The position numbers were made by a program, and so were the translations under genes. Shown here in pieces: positions 19,749 through 28,498 of a stretch of 64,000 bases of DNA. The DNA comes from Secundilactobacillus angelensis (GTDB taxonomy: Bacteria > Bacillota > Bacilli > Lactobacillales > Lactobacillaceae), in the NCBI RefSeq assembly GCF_012641075.1, contig NZ_JAAXLJ010000007.1, forward strand, positions 1 to 64,000, given 5' to 3'. How positions within the stretch are numbered: position 1 is the first letter of the stretch; every line of letters begins with the position of its first letter. The notes below the pieces were generated by a model. That model did not search any database and had not been told where the DNA came from. It worked only from the letters and a program-made list of their open reading frames with translations.

Positions 19749-21155
19749 ATGAAATTTAATCGATTATTGTTAGGATTAGTTGTTGCAACGGGGGTGGGAC
19801 TTCCTGGTATTAAGGCACAAGCGGCAGAGAATGTTTTTTCACCTTATATTTTGACATATAAGATGACTAGGTATGTCCAAAATGGTGATTCAAAAAATTG
19901 GATCACTTTAACAGATGAGGCTAACACTATCACTGTTAAGGAACCAATACCTGATGTGACGGGATTTAATAGCAATGGAGACATGACGTATGATTTAAGC
20001 ACTGAATTTCCGGATTATCTTGATTGGAATAAGCAAGTTTTATCTCCTGTGCTGATTCCCAAGAATGAGAAAGAGGTGCATTATGAGGCCAAATTACAGG
20101 CAAGGTATAACAAGCCTGCACTACATTACGTTCTCGAAAACCCTGATACTACACGAAGCTCAAAGAATTTTGAAGATTATCATTATCTTCACGGTACTAT
20201 TGACGGGACGTTTAAGCTGCACTTATCAAATGACGTAAAATCTGACTATGATTTAGTGGGCGATGAAAATAAAAAAACGACGATTACTCGTAGTACGAAA
20301 CCAATTGAAACCCTTATTCATCGGAAAACAGTTGATTTTCAGGCAACGTATGTTGATCATGACGGCGAAAAAGTAAGTGGTAATGATTTGCCAGCAGAGT
20401 TTACAGTTCCCTTTAATCAAGTGGATGAAAAGTTGTTAGGTCTCTCAAAACAGCTGAGTGATCAAGGTTATAAGGTTGCAACCCCAGAGGCTGTTTACGA
20501 TGAAGACGGCAATGGTAAGGTTCAATTTTCAGTTGAAAACAATGCTAACAATACACCGAAACCAGATCCGGAACCTGAAACGAAGCCCGAGGGAGAAAAC
20601 AATCCGGACCCCGAGACAAAACCGGAAGAGGGGACTAAGCCAGAACCAGGAACTGAGCCGGACACGAAGCCGGATACAAAGCCAGATACGAAGCCGGACA
20701 CAAAGCCAGATACGAAGCCGGATACAAAGCCAGATACGAAACCAGATACGAAGCCGGATACAAAACCAGACACAAAACCAGATACAAAGCCAGATACAAA
20801 ACCTGATAGCAAACCAGATCCTGAACCCGCTCCAGAGCCAAACCCCGTACCAGAAATTATACAAAAGCCGATTTATATCGAAAATCACCCTTCTGTGTCC
20901 CAGTCACCAGAATTCAAGGCATTGTTAGATCGATTCATGAAGTTGATGGACCGTTATACTAACTTATTGGAAAAGCAGAAGAATCAGCATCCCCAAAAAT
21001 CCCAACATAAAAAAGTTAAAACTAAGCACCATAAAAATAAGATTCATAAGTCACATAAAAAACATAAGAAAACTGCTAAATCAAAGAAGCATCATCGCAG
21101 TTCTAGAAAGCACGCAAAAACTAATTACTCTCGTAAGTTAAAACATGTTGCTTAG
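19749..21155 (+). CDS. Secreted protein with MucBP-like region, DTKP stalk and Lys/His-rich tail
   Basis: The protein has 468 residues. A signal peptide is clear (KFNRLLLGLVVATGVGLPG, cleavage after KAQA). An unassigned domain follows, then about residues 195-262 (VDFQATYVDHDGEKV and onward) resemble MucBP-type repeats. Next comes an acidic Pro-rich part with 12 DTKP units plus one DSKP (residues 305-356), then a tail of about 58 residues rich in Lys and His without any Asp or Glu. There is no LPxTG or transmembrane anchor. The cationic tail could hold the protein to teichoic acids; that is inference. Upstream frame extension lacks a ribosome site. Codon use is plainer than in neighbouring eno. 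Confidence 0.8.
   Translation: MKFNRLLLGLVVATGVGLPGIKAQAAENVFSPYILTYKMTRYVQNGDSKNWITLTDEANTITVKEPIPDVTGFNSNGDMTYDLSTEFPDYLDWNKQVLSPVLIPKNEKEVHYEAKLQARYNKPALHYVLENPDTTRSSKNFEDYHYLHGTIDGTFKLHLSNDVKSDYDLVGDENKKTTITRSTKPIETLIHRKTVDFQATYVDHDGEKVSGNDLPAEFTVPFNQVDEKLLGLSKQLSDQGYKVATPEAVYDEDGNGKVQFSVENNANNTPKPDPEPETKPEGENNPDPETKPEEGTKPEPGTEPDTKPDTKPDTKPDTKPDTKPDTKPDTKPDTKPDTKPDTKPDTKPDTKPDSKPDPEPAPEPNPVPEIIQKPIYIENHPSVSQSPEFKALLDRFMKLMDRYTNLLEKQKNQHPQKSQHKKVKTKHHKNKIHKSHKKHKKTAKSKKHHRSSRKHAKTNYSRKLKHVA
20661..20816 (+). repeat. In-frame 12-bp tandem repeat (13 units)
   Basis: Thirteen units of consensus GA(T/C)AC(A/G)AA(G/A)CC(A/G) encode DTKP (the last encodes DSKP). Third-base variation between units shows protein-level selection and limits slippage. 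Confidence 0.95.
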
Positions 21156-21168
21156 ATGAAATACTGGT

Positions 21169-21200
21169 AAGAACCTGATTTAGCGTCAGGTTCTTGCTTA
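21169..21200 (+). terminator. Terminator after the DTKP protein gene
   Basis: Stem AAGAACCTGA / TCAGGTTCTT with loop TTTAGCG. The T-run is short. Confidence 0.65.
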
Positions 21201-21245
21201 CATATGATAGAATAATACCCGAACGAAAATGTGAGGAGTATATGT

Positions 21246-22784
21246 ATGAAGGATATACAGCGTAAAAAAATTGATTTTTCCCGAATTAACGCAGTGGCAC
21301 AAGGTATCTTAATTGGGTTAATTGCGGGAACGATTGTGAGTGTTTTTCGCTTGTTGATCAGTCATGGGCTACTGTTAGTGCAGTGGTATTTTCGACAAGC
21401 CAATCATCATGTGTGGTTATTGGGCGTTTGGATCCTCATCAGCGTTTTACTGACGTTATTGATTGGTCGATGGATTAAGCAAACACCCGAGATCAAGGGA
21501 TCAGGAATCCCACAAGTTGAGGGCCAGCTGATGGGTGAAGTTGAATATCAATGGTGGCCAGTGCTGTGGAAAAAGTTTTTCGGCGGTGTCCTAGCCATTG
21601 GCAGCGGTCTGTTTCTTGGACGCGAAGGGCCGTCAATCCAACTCGGTGCAACCGTTGGGCAAGGCTTTGCTGCTAGCCGAAAAATCTCGGGAAATAAGCG
21701 ACGAATTTTGATTGCTAGTGGTGCTTCTGCTGGTCTTTCAGCAGCATTTAACGCACCGATTGCCAGTTCCTTATTTATTTTGGAAGAAGTTTACCATAAC
21801 TTTTCAACTATGGTTTGGATCACTGCACTTGCTAGTGCAATCGCGGCCGATTTCGTTTCAACCTTCTTCTTTGGTTTAACCCCCGTTTTACATATCACGT
21901 ATGTCCATGCTTTACCACTGGCACAATATGGGTGGTTAATTTTACTGGGACTATTGCTAGGACTATTTGGCCGGCTCTACCAACTGGTTGTGTTGAGAGT
22001 AAGTAGTTGGTATCACAAGTTCAAATGGTTGCCAGATCAATATAATAGTTTAATTGCATTTCTTTTGCTGATTCCCGTTGGTTTATTTCTACCTCAAATT
22101 TTAGGTGGTGGTAACCAGCTGATTGTTTCAATTGGTGGTCAAGCACCTGGCATCATCGTCTTGTTGATCGTCTTTGTCGTTAGGTTTGTTTATTCAATGA
22201 TGGCTTATGGGACTGGTCTGCCAGGTGGTATTTTTCTGCCGATCTTAACGTTAGGGGCAGTTTTAGGCGCTTTGTTTGGCCAAATTCTTGTAGCGATGCA
22301 TCTAGCCAGCGCTAACTTGGTACCGATTTTTACAATTACAGCTATGGCTGGGTATTTTGCTGGGATCAGTAAGGCACCGTTCACGTCAATCTTGCTGATT
22401 ACTGAAATGGTAGGGACATTACACCATCTGATGCCATTAGCAGTTGTTTCACTGATTGCTTATTTAACCGTGGATGTGTTAGGTGGTACGCCGGTGTATG
22501 CCGCAATGCTCGAAAACTCACTTCACAAGGCTCATCAAGGATCATCCCTGCCGGTGACCCAACTCGAGTTTCCGGTGTTTGAGAATGCGATTATGGACGG
22601 CAAGCAGATTCGTGATATTGAATGGCCGGATGGGACGTTGTTAGTTGAAATCAAGCGTGGCGAAAGAGTTATCGTACCCCATGGTGATACTGTGATCCAT
22701 TTGGGGGATACCTTGTTACTCAACGTTCCACAAAGTAAGCTTTCTCATATCAGACACAAAATGAAAAATCTGACCGGCGAATAA
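21246..22784 (+). CDS. ClC-type chloride/proton antiporter with TrkA-C domain
   Basis: The protein has 512 residues. ClC signatures are GSGIPQVEG (residues 85-93), GREGPSIQLGA with gating Glu127, and GLPGGIFLPILTLGA. The internal proton Glu is kept (FILEEVYHNF, 180-181), so it is probably an H+/Cl- exchanger rather than a channel. The last ~75 residues form a TrkA-C/RCK-C-like regulatory domain. GAGGAG sets ATG 21246 rather than the GTG at 21231. A TG-A-TAGAAT extended -10 lies near 21204-21212. In lactic acid bacteria such exchangers can help acid tolerance. Confidence 0.9.
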   Translation: MKDIQRKKIDFSRINAVAQGILIGLIAGTIVSVFRLLISHGLLLVQWYFRQANHHVWLLGVWILISVLLTLLIGRWIKQTPEIKGSGIPQVEGQLMGEVEYQWWPVLWKKFFGGVLAIGSGLFLGREGPSIQLGATVGQGFAASRKISGNKRRILIASGASAGLSAAFNAPIASSLFILEEVYHNFSTMVWITALASAIAADFVSTFFFGLTPVLHITYVHALPLAQYGWLILLGLLLGLFGRLYQLVVLRVSSWYHKFKWLPDQYNSLIAFLLLIPVGLFLPQILGGGNQLIVSIGGQAPGIIVLLIVFVVRFVYSMMAYGTGLPGGIFLPILTLGAVLGALFGQILVAMHLASANLVPIFTITAMAGYFAGISKAPFTSILLITEMVGTLHHLMPLAVVSLIAYLTVDVLGGTPVYAAMLENSLHKAHQGSSLPVTQLEFPVFENAIMDGKQIRDIEWPDGTLLVEIKRGERVIVPHGDTVIHLGDTLLLNVPQSKLSHIRHKMKNLTGE

Positions 22785-22902
22785 TTAAACCTGCTGAATA
22801 CCTTAAATTTCAATTTGAGCCACGGGCTAGTAATCTATCCTTTTTTATGATAAATTGTATAGAGGTATTGTCGGAGATAAAGTAGTAATAGGAGGCAATT
22901 TC

Positions 22903-23139
22903 TTGTACAATTTACTGTTAACATTACTGATGATCGATAGTGTATTAATTATACTTGCTGTGTTAATGCAGCCCTCAAAGCAGGATGATGCAATGTCTGC
23001 CTTAAGTGGTGGCGGTACAGATTTAACTTCCCATCAAAAAGCTCGGGGCTTCGAAGCATTTATGCAAAAAGTAACTGTAGTTTTGGGAGTTATATTCTTT
23101 GCGCTGGCGTTAGCATTAGCCTATCTATCTTCACACTAG
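22903..23139 (+). CDS. secG: Preprotein translocase subunit SecG
   Basis: The protein has 78 residues with two helices (YNLLLTLLMIDSVLIILAVL and VTVVLGVIFFALALALAYL) joined by the typical SecG loop MQPSKQDDAMSALSGGG. It assists SecYE in protein export. The start is TTG 22903, 7 nt after GGAGG; the frame upstream has no site. It heads the secG - esterase - rnr - smpB cluster seen in many Firmicutes. Confidence 0.93.
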   Translation: MYNLLLTLLMIDSVLIILAVLMQPSKQDDAMSALSGGGTDLTSHQKARGFEAFMQKVTVVLGVIFFALALALAYLSSH

Positions 23140-23145
23140 CAATAG

Positions 23146-23177
23146 ATCCTCCTGTGATGACCACAGGGGGATTTTTG
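23146..23177 (+). terminator. Terminator after secG
   Basis: Stem ATCCTCCTGTG / CACAGGGGGAT is followed by TTTTT. It separates secG from the downstream genes, perhaps incompletely. Confidence 0.8.
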
Positions 23178-23211
23178 GCTTTTACCACCACTGACCGGAG
23201 GTGAATAATTG

Positions 23212-23961
23212 ATGATACAACTACCCAAACCCTTCTTCTTCGAGGGTGGTTCAAATGCGGTGATTTTGTTACACGCCTATGCCAGCAATTCTAACGACGT
23301 GCGGATGCTTGGTCGCTACTTGCAAAGACAGGGGTATACGGTACTTGGGCCGATGTTCACTGGTCATGGAACAGGTGAACCGGCTGACATCTTAACTAAG
23401 GGCTCACCTGATGCCTGGTGGCACGATACGCAACAGGCAATTCAGTTTCTGAGAGATAAGCAGTATGAAAACATGGGCATTTTCGGTCTGTCGCTTGGTG
23501 GTATCTTTGCCATGCATGCTCTAGAGGAAGATTCGACGTTGCTGGGTGGCGGTTCGTTTAGTTCACCAATTTTCACCTCGCAGAAAAATAATCTGAGTCC
23601 AGAATTTGTAAAACTAGCCAAGGCAACTTACAAGTATATGAACGTTGATGGTGAGACAGAGCAACGACAATTGAACTGGCTCTCTGCGCATTTGCCCGCT
23701 CAACTGACACAGATCAATCAATTTGCCGAGGTGGTGGCACGAAACCTTAATCGGGTCCAACAAGCTACTTTTGTTGCACAAGGCGGTCAAGATGAATTGA
23801 TCGATTCACAAAAGGTGTATGAGCTGCGGGATGCTTTGGTCAATAGTCAAGTTAGTTTTCACTACTATGAGGATGCGGGTCACGTGATTACGGTTAATGA
23901 AGCGCATCATCAACTAGAACAGGATTTAACAGTTTACTTAAAACAGATTTTTAATGACTAA
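23212..23961 (+). CDS. Alpha/beta-hydrolase, carboxylesterase (Est30-like)
   Basis: The protein has 249 residues. The nucleophile Ser lies in GLSLGG (about residue 94), the acid in QDELID, and the His in DAGHVITVN; LLHAYASNSNDVRMLG marks the oxyanion region of monoacylglycerol-lipase/Est30-type esterases. It hydrolyses short acyl esters; the natural substrate is unknown. GGAGGTG (23197-23203) favours ATG 23212 over the TTG just before. It sits between secG and rnr, the standard location of this esterase gene. Confidence 0.87.
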   Translation: MIQLPKPFFFEGGSNAVILLHAYASNSNDVRMLGRYLQRQGYTVLGPMFTGHGTGEPADILTKGSPDAWWHDTQQAIQFLRDKQYENMGIFGLSLGGIFAMHALEEDSTLLGGGSFSSPIFTSQKNNLSPEFVKLAKATYKYMNVDGETEQRQLNWLSAHLPAQLTQINQFAEVVARNLNRVQQATFVAQGGQDELIDSQKVYELRDALVNSQVSFHYYEDAGHVITVNEAHHQLEQDLTVYLKQIFND

Positions 23962-23998
23962 CAACTAATCAAAATTTAAAAATAATGAGGAATAAATC

Positions 23999-26383
23999 GT
24001 GGAAGATAACAATTTAAAGCAACAGATAACGGATTTACTTCGTGCAAATCCCACAAAACGATTCAGGGTAGAGGATGTTTCCGATGCCCTTGGTTATCAC
24101 GGGTCGGCAGCGTTCAAGCTGATTGTTCAAGAGTTCGCACGTTTGGAACGAGAACAAATTGCCGTAGTAACCAGTGAAGGTGAGTTTCAATTAAATGAGA
24201 AGGAACGGACACTCAATGGTGTTTTTCACGCTAACGACAAAGGTTTTGGGTTCGTTGCGTACGATGACGAATTGCCGGATGCTTACATTGCACCGGACAA
24301 TACGCTGCTTGCTCTAAACGGCGATGAAGTGGATATGGAAATCGTTCGGGCAGCTGATCCACATTCTGATCGTGGACCAGAAGGTAAGGTCACGGGGATC
24401 GATGTGCACCATTATACCCACGTGGTTGGTGCCTTTATTCAAACCGATGATGACATGGGTTATTACGGCCAGGTCCGGTTGACTGATAAGAAACTATCTC
24501 GCTACAAGTTCTACGTGGTGGATACAGGCTTAAAACCAACCCCTGGTGAAGTAGTCACAGCCGAAATTACTGAATATCCTAATCCCGATCATCCATTAGC
24601 GATGGTCGGCATTGCCAAGCAAGTTATTGGTAGTGTGGATGATCCTGGTATTGATATTCTGCAAATCGTGTATGCTCATGATATTCCATCAGAATTTCCT
24701 GAGGACGTTTTGCAGGAAGCTGATGCGATTCCAGATCACGTTACGGAAGCCGAAATGGCTGGTCGTGAAGACATTACGGATCAAGATCTAGTGACTATTG
24801 ATGGCGAGTCTTCAAAAGATTTAGATGATGCGGTTACTGTCTGGAAGATGGATAATGGTAACTATCATTTAGGTGTGCACATTGCTGATGTTTCCCATTA
24901 TGTCAAAGAGGGTTCACTGCTGGACCAAGAAGCTTATAAGCGTGGTACCAGTGTTTACTTGACTGATCGGGTAATTCCAATGTTGCCTCGTCGTCTATCA
25001 AACGGCATCTGTTCTCTTAACGAGGGCGTTTTACGGCTATGTATGAGCTGTGAAATGGAAATTGATCCTGAAGGTAACGTCGTCAATCACCGGATTCACC
25101 CTAGCGTGATGAAATCGACTGCACGGATGACTTATACTGACGTGAACAAGATTTTGGAATCTCATGATGATGCCACCCGTGAACGATACGACCGCTTGGT
25201 ACCAATGTTTGAAACCATGGGCGAATTGCACAAGATTTTATATAAGCAACGTAAGCGCCGTGGCGCCATTGATTTTGATGATCACGAAGCAGAAATCATT
25301 GTTGATGAAACCGGCCATGCCATTGATATTAAGCTTCGGGTTCGAGGATTAGCCGAAAGAATGATCGAATCATTCATGTTAGCTGCCAACGAAACCGTTG
25401 CTGAACATTATAATAAAGCCAAAGCACCATTTATTTACCGGGTCCACGAAACACCAGATGGTGAACGAGTAAAGAGCTTCTTCGAGTTCTTAACTGCCTT
25501 CGGTGTCAACGTCAAGGGTGACCCTGATCATTTACGACCAAAGATGCTTCAAAACGTGTTGAAGTCAGTCGCTGGCAAACCAGAAGAAGCCGTTGTATCT
25601 GTTATGATGCTGAGAAGCTTAAAACAAGCCAAGTACACGGATCAGTCGCTAGGTCACTTTGGACTAGCCGCCAAGTACTATACCCACTTTACGTCACCAA
25701 TTCGGCGTTATCCTGATACGATGGTGCACCGTTTGATTCACTTCTATGAAGAAAACGGCATTAATTCCAAGAGTAAGGAGCGCTACGCTGATTTACTTGA
25801 AGAAATCGGTGTTCACTCATCTGAGATGGAACGTCGGGCAATCGACGCTGAACGTGATACTGATTCCATGAAGAAGGCTGAATACATGGCCGACCATCTT
25901 GGCGAAGAATTTGATGCAACTGTCAGTTCTGTGATGAAGTTTGGGATGTTCATTGAGTTACCTAACACGGTTGAAGGTTTGATTCACATTAGTCGCTTAA
26001 CGGATGACTATTATGAATACGTCGAAAAGTATTTGGCACTGGTTGGCCGTAAGACTCACCGGACGTACCGGATCGGACAGGCGGTGAAGGTCAAAGTTGT
26101 CAACGTCGATAAGGAGCAAAGCCAGATCGACTTTGCGCTAGTTGATCCTTCAGCCGCACCAACGTCTGATTTATTACCAAAGCGTGAACACCATTCCAAT
26201 TACGGTGGCAATCGCAACCACGGCAACGGTCGACCAAATGACCATCGTCGTTCCCAAAATGGTGGCAGCCGTAATCACAGCAACCAAAGTGGCAACCGGA
26301 ATGGTGGTCGGAACAATAACGTCCACCATACGCGTAACCAGACTCAATCTGGCAATCGCCAGAATCATAAACCAAGTCATTAA
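23999..26383 (+). CDS. rnr: Ribonuclease R
   Basis: The protein has 794 residues. Order: N-terminal winged helix, cold-shock domains (FHANDKGFGFVAYDDE), the RNB catalytic domain with SKDLDDAVTV and HIADVSHYV (Asp ligands), a second RNB part SLGHFGLAAKYYTHFTSPIRRYPD, then an S1 domain (GEEFDATVSSVMKFGMFIEL). It degrades structured RNA 3' to 5', including tmRNA-stalled messages with SmpB. The last ~65 residues are an Asn/His/Gly/Arg-rich low-complexity tail instead of the usual Lys-rich tail. Start GTG after GAGG. Confidence 0.95.
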   Translation: MEDNNLKQQITDLLRANPTKRFRVEDVSDALGYHGSAAFKLIVQEFARLEREQIAVVTSEGEFQLNEKERTLNGVFHANDKGFGFVAYDDELPDAYIAPDNTLLALNGDEVDMEIVRAADPHSDRGPEGKVTGIDVHHYTHVVGAFIQTDDDMGYYGQVRLTDKKLSRYKFYVVDTGLKPTPGEVVTAEITEYPNPDHPLAMVGIAKQVIGSVDDPGIDILQIVYAHDIPSEFPEDVLQEADAIPDHVTEAEMAGREDITDQDLVTIDGESSKDLDDAVTVWKMDNGNYHLGVHIADVSHYVKEGSLLDQEAYKRGTSVYLTDRVIPMLPRRLSNGICSLNEGVLRLCMSCEMEIDPEGNVVNHRIHPSVMKSTARMTYTDVNKILESHDDATRERYDRLVPMFETMGELHKILYKQRKRRGAIDFDDHEAEIIVDETGHAIDIKLRVRGLAERMIESFMLAANETVAEHYNKAKAPFIYRVHETPDGERVKSFFEFLTAFGVNVKGDPDHLRPKMLQNVLKSVAGKPEEAVVSVMMLRSLKQAKYTDQSLGHFGLAAKYYTHFTSPIRRYPDTMVHRLIHFYEENGINSKSKERYADLLEEIGVHSSEMERRAIDAERDTDSMKKAEYMADHLGEEFDATVSSVMKFGMFIELPNTVEGLIHISRLTDDYYEYVEKYLALVGRKTHRTYRIGQAVKVKVVNVDKEQSQIDFALVDPSAAPTSDLLPKREHHSNYGGNRNHGNGRPNDHRRSQNGGSRNHSNQSGNRNGGRNNNVHHTRNQTQSGNRQNHKPSH

Positions 26384-26407
26384 TATCTAAAAGTGAGGTG
26401 AGGACTG

Positions 26408-26878
26408 TTGGCAAAGAAAAAAACACCAACTGACAAAAATGTCATGGCACAAAATAAAAAGGCTCGGCATGATTACTCGATCCTCAACACTTACGAAGCT
26501 GGTCTTGTTTTGACTGGGACCGAAATTAAATCTATTCGAGCTAAACGGGTCAATTTAACGGATGGATTCGCTCAAGTTCGTAACGGTGAAGCTTGGCTGA
26601 TGAACATTCATATCAGTGAGTACACCCAGGGGAACCGGTTCAACCATGATCCGCTGCGAAACCGAAAGCTGCTGTTGCACAAGAAAGAAATTGCTAAGCT
26701 GCAAGGCGAGACGCAGGACAAGGGGATTACAATCGTTCCCTTGCGGATCTACATCAAAAACGGTGTGGCAAAAGTCTTACTTGGCGTGGCAAAAGGAAAG
26801 CACGAGTACGATAAGCGTGAGACCCTTAAACGACGCGAACAAGACCGCCAGATTGCACGGGTCATGAAGCACTACTAG
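26408..26878 (+). CDS. smpB: SsrA-binding protein
   Basis: The protein has 156 residues. [27 protein letters not shown] and the C-terminal [22 protein letters not shown] are SmpB hallmarks. It binds tmRNA (encoded here at 57699) and delivers it to stalled ribosomes; the basic C-terminal tail enters the mRNA channel. The start is TTG after GAGGTGAGG. It is cotranscribed with rnr (24-nt gap). Confidence 0.96.
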   Translation: MAKKKTPTDKNVMAQNKKARHDYSILNTYEAGLVLTGTEIKSIRAKRVNLTDGFAQVRNGEAWLMNIHISEYTQGNRFNHDPLRNRKLLLHKKEIAKLQGETQDKGITIVPLRIYIKNGVAKVLLGVAKGKHEYDKRETLKRREQDRQIARVMKHY

Positions 26879-26886
26879 AACAACTC

Positions 26887-26924
26887 AAAAACCGGCTAAT
26901 CAGATTCCTGATTAGCCGGTTTTT
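26887..26924. terminator. Bidirectional terminator after smpB
   Basis: Perfect 17-bp stem AAAAACCGGCTAATCAG / CTGATTAGCCGGTTTTT with a 4-nt loop lies between convergent genes. Confidence 0.92.
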
Positions 26925-26939
26925 AGTATCGTTAATGAG

Positions 26940-27515
26940 TTAGTGTAACAGTCGGTGCCAAACCTGATTATTCGCATAGTGCCATGCTCGGTTGCCTCGC
27001 AGCCCAATCTGTCGTTTTAGTGATGCATGCCATGCTTGCGCGGGATTCTTCATCTGATTGTGACCACTAGCCCAGTGATCCAGGGTGGCCGCGATGCAGA
27101 TACAAATGGGCTCGAGTTCCTCAGAAATGACCTTCATCTCTCGCAGATCGCCATCGCTGCGAGAATTCATGATGGTGGTGGTACCGTGATAAATTTTATA
27201 GTTACCAGTGACAAAATTACCCACAATGATCCAGTGCAGATTACTAATGTAAATCATTTCGTTAAAGAAGCCCAGATGCTTGGAAATGGCCCCCACCTTA
27301 TCACCTTGAGAGTAAATGTCAAAGTGCGGCAGCAGGCCTAATGAGGTTTGGCGAAGTTCAGCCAGCAAGTCACCGCTAATCTGGTACAGCGAAAGCGCGT
27401 CTTGATGACGCCCCCATTTGCCAATAAGAAGGTAAATGGAACGTCGATCAGCGTCACGAACAACACTGGCCCCCTTGGCAGCCAAACTGTCTTGTCGAAT
27501 ATACAGTGCGCGCAT
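26940..27515 (-). CDS. LURP-one-related (LOR/YxjI-like) family protein
   Basis: The protein has 191 residues. Pattern and order (LYIRQDSLAAKGASVVRD at the start, SGDLLAELRQTSLGLLPHFDIY, WIIVGNFVTGNYKIYHG) fit the tubby-like LOR/YxjI fold, whose bacterial members have no settled function. A possible membrane or lipid link is known for the wider tubby-like group only. ATG follows GGAGGG. It is a single gene, convergent with smpB. Confidence 0.65.
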   Translation of the reverse strand: MRALYIRQDSLAAKGASVVRDADRRSIYLLIGKWGRHQDALSLYQISGDLLAELRQTSLGLLPHFDIYSQGDKVGAISKHLGFFNEMIYISNLHWIIVGNFVTGNYKIYHGTTTIMNSRSDGDLREMKVISEELEPICICIAATLDHWASGHNQMKNPAQAWHASLKRQIGLRGNRAWHYANNQVWHRLLH

Positions 27516-27741
27516 GGGAACCCTCCATTCATTTAGTCGTAATGATGTTATTTACCATTCATTCTAACATGGATGGCACCTAAATTGAGCTTAAAGCGTT
27601 GGCTAATTTTTTTACTTCACTGATTTAAGTCCTGAAAAATAAAGTTGAAAACAGCTTGTAGACAGCTGACCCAGCAATTTTCATCCTTATGACTAATAAT
27701 TCATGAAAATCTATGATAGAATGAACGTTGAGGTGTTGGGA

Positions 27742-28464
27742 ATGAAACCGTTTATTCATAATGACTGGTGGCCGGTTTTGGAGCCTGAGTTCAAGAAGGC
27801 ATATTACCAAAATTTGCACACTTTTCTGGTTCATGAGTATCAGACGCAAAACATCCATCCGGATATGTTTCATATTTTTGAGGCATTCCAGTGGACACCA
27901 TTTTCAGAAGTTAAAGTGGTTATCTTAGGCCAAGATCCTTATCATGAGCCTAATCAAGCCCACGGACTGAGCTTTTCAGTTCTGCCGGGGGTTCAGATTC
28001 CACCAAGTCTGAGAAATATTTACAAGGAATTGCAGTCTGATCTTGGCATTAAGCCAGTGAATCATGGCTATCTTGAAAAGTGGGCAAAACAAGGTGTATT
28101 GTTGCTGAACTCGGTTTTGACCGTCCGCAATGGTCAGGCTTTTTCTCATAAGGGGAAGGGCTGGGAACAATTGACGGATGCTGCGATTCAAAAGTTATCG
28201 GAACGGCCGACTCCCGTAGTCTTCATTCTATGGGGGAGGGCGGCGCAGAGTAAGATCAGTCTGATTGATACCAAGGCTAACATTGTGATTCAATCGGCTC
28301 ATCCCAGTCCGCTGTCAGCCAACCGGGGCTTCTTTGGTTCTAAGCCGTTTTCAAAAACCAACATCGCACTGGAATCACTGGGAGAAACACCGATTGACTG
28401 GCAGTTACCTGAGCACGTTACTGCTGAGCCAACACCTACGCATGAGGCGTCAAGAGAGAATTGA
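27742..28464 (+). CDS. ung: Uracil-DNA glycosylase (family 1)
   Basis: The protein has 240 residues. Asp65 in [20 protein letters not shown] is the catalytic base, LLLNSVLTV is the uracil-recognition strand, and [11 protein letters not shown] holds the catalytic His. It removes uracil from DNA. The frame is open from 27703, but GAGGTG (27731-27736) and family length favour ATG 27742. It lies 5 nt before the next open frame and probably forms an operon with pta, tsaE and the acetyltransferase. Confidence 0.95.
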   Translation: MKPFIHNDWWPVLEPEFKKAYYQNLHTFLVHEYQTQNIHPDMFHIFEAFQWTPFSEVKVVILGQDPYHEPNQAHGLSFSVLPGVQIPPSLRNIYKELQSDLGIKPVNHGYLEKWAKQGVLLLNSVLTVRNGQAFSHKGKGWEQLTDAAIQKLSERPTPVVFILWGRAAQSKISLIDTKANIVIQSAHPSPLSANRGFFGSKPFSKTNIALESLGETPIDWQLPEHVTAEPTPTHEASREN

Positions 28465-28498
28465 CTAGTTGGAATTTCAAAATCTGGAGGTCTATATT

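Noticed and set aside
20661-20816. CRISPR-like array
   Set aside because: Units are contiguous 12-mers without spacers and encode protein in frame.
20522-20888. Antisense frames encoding VSGF- or WLCI-type repeats opposite the DTKP array
   Set aside because: A 12-bp repeat keeps all six frames open; no start signals were found.
26100-26429. Antisense frames opposite the RNase R tail
   Set aside because: They arise from the low-complexity codons of the tail and lack start signals.
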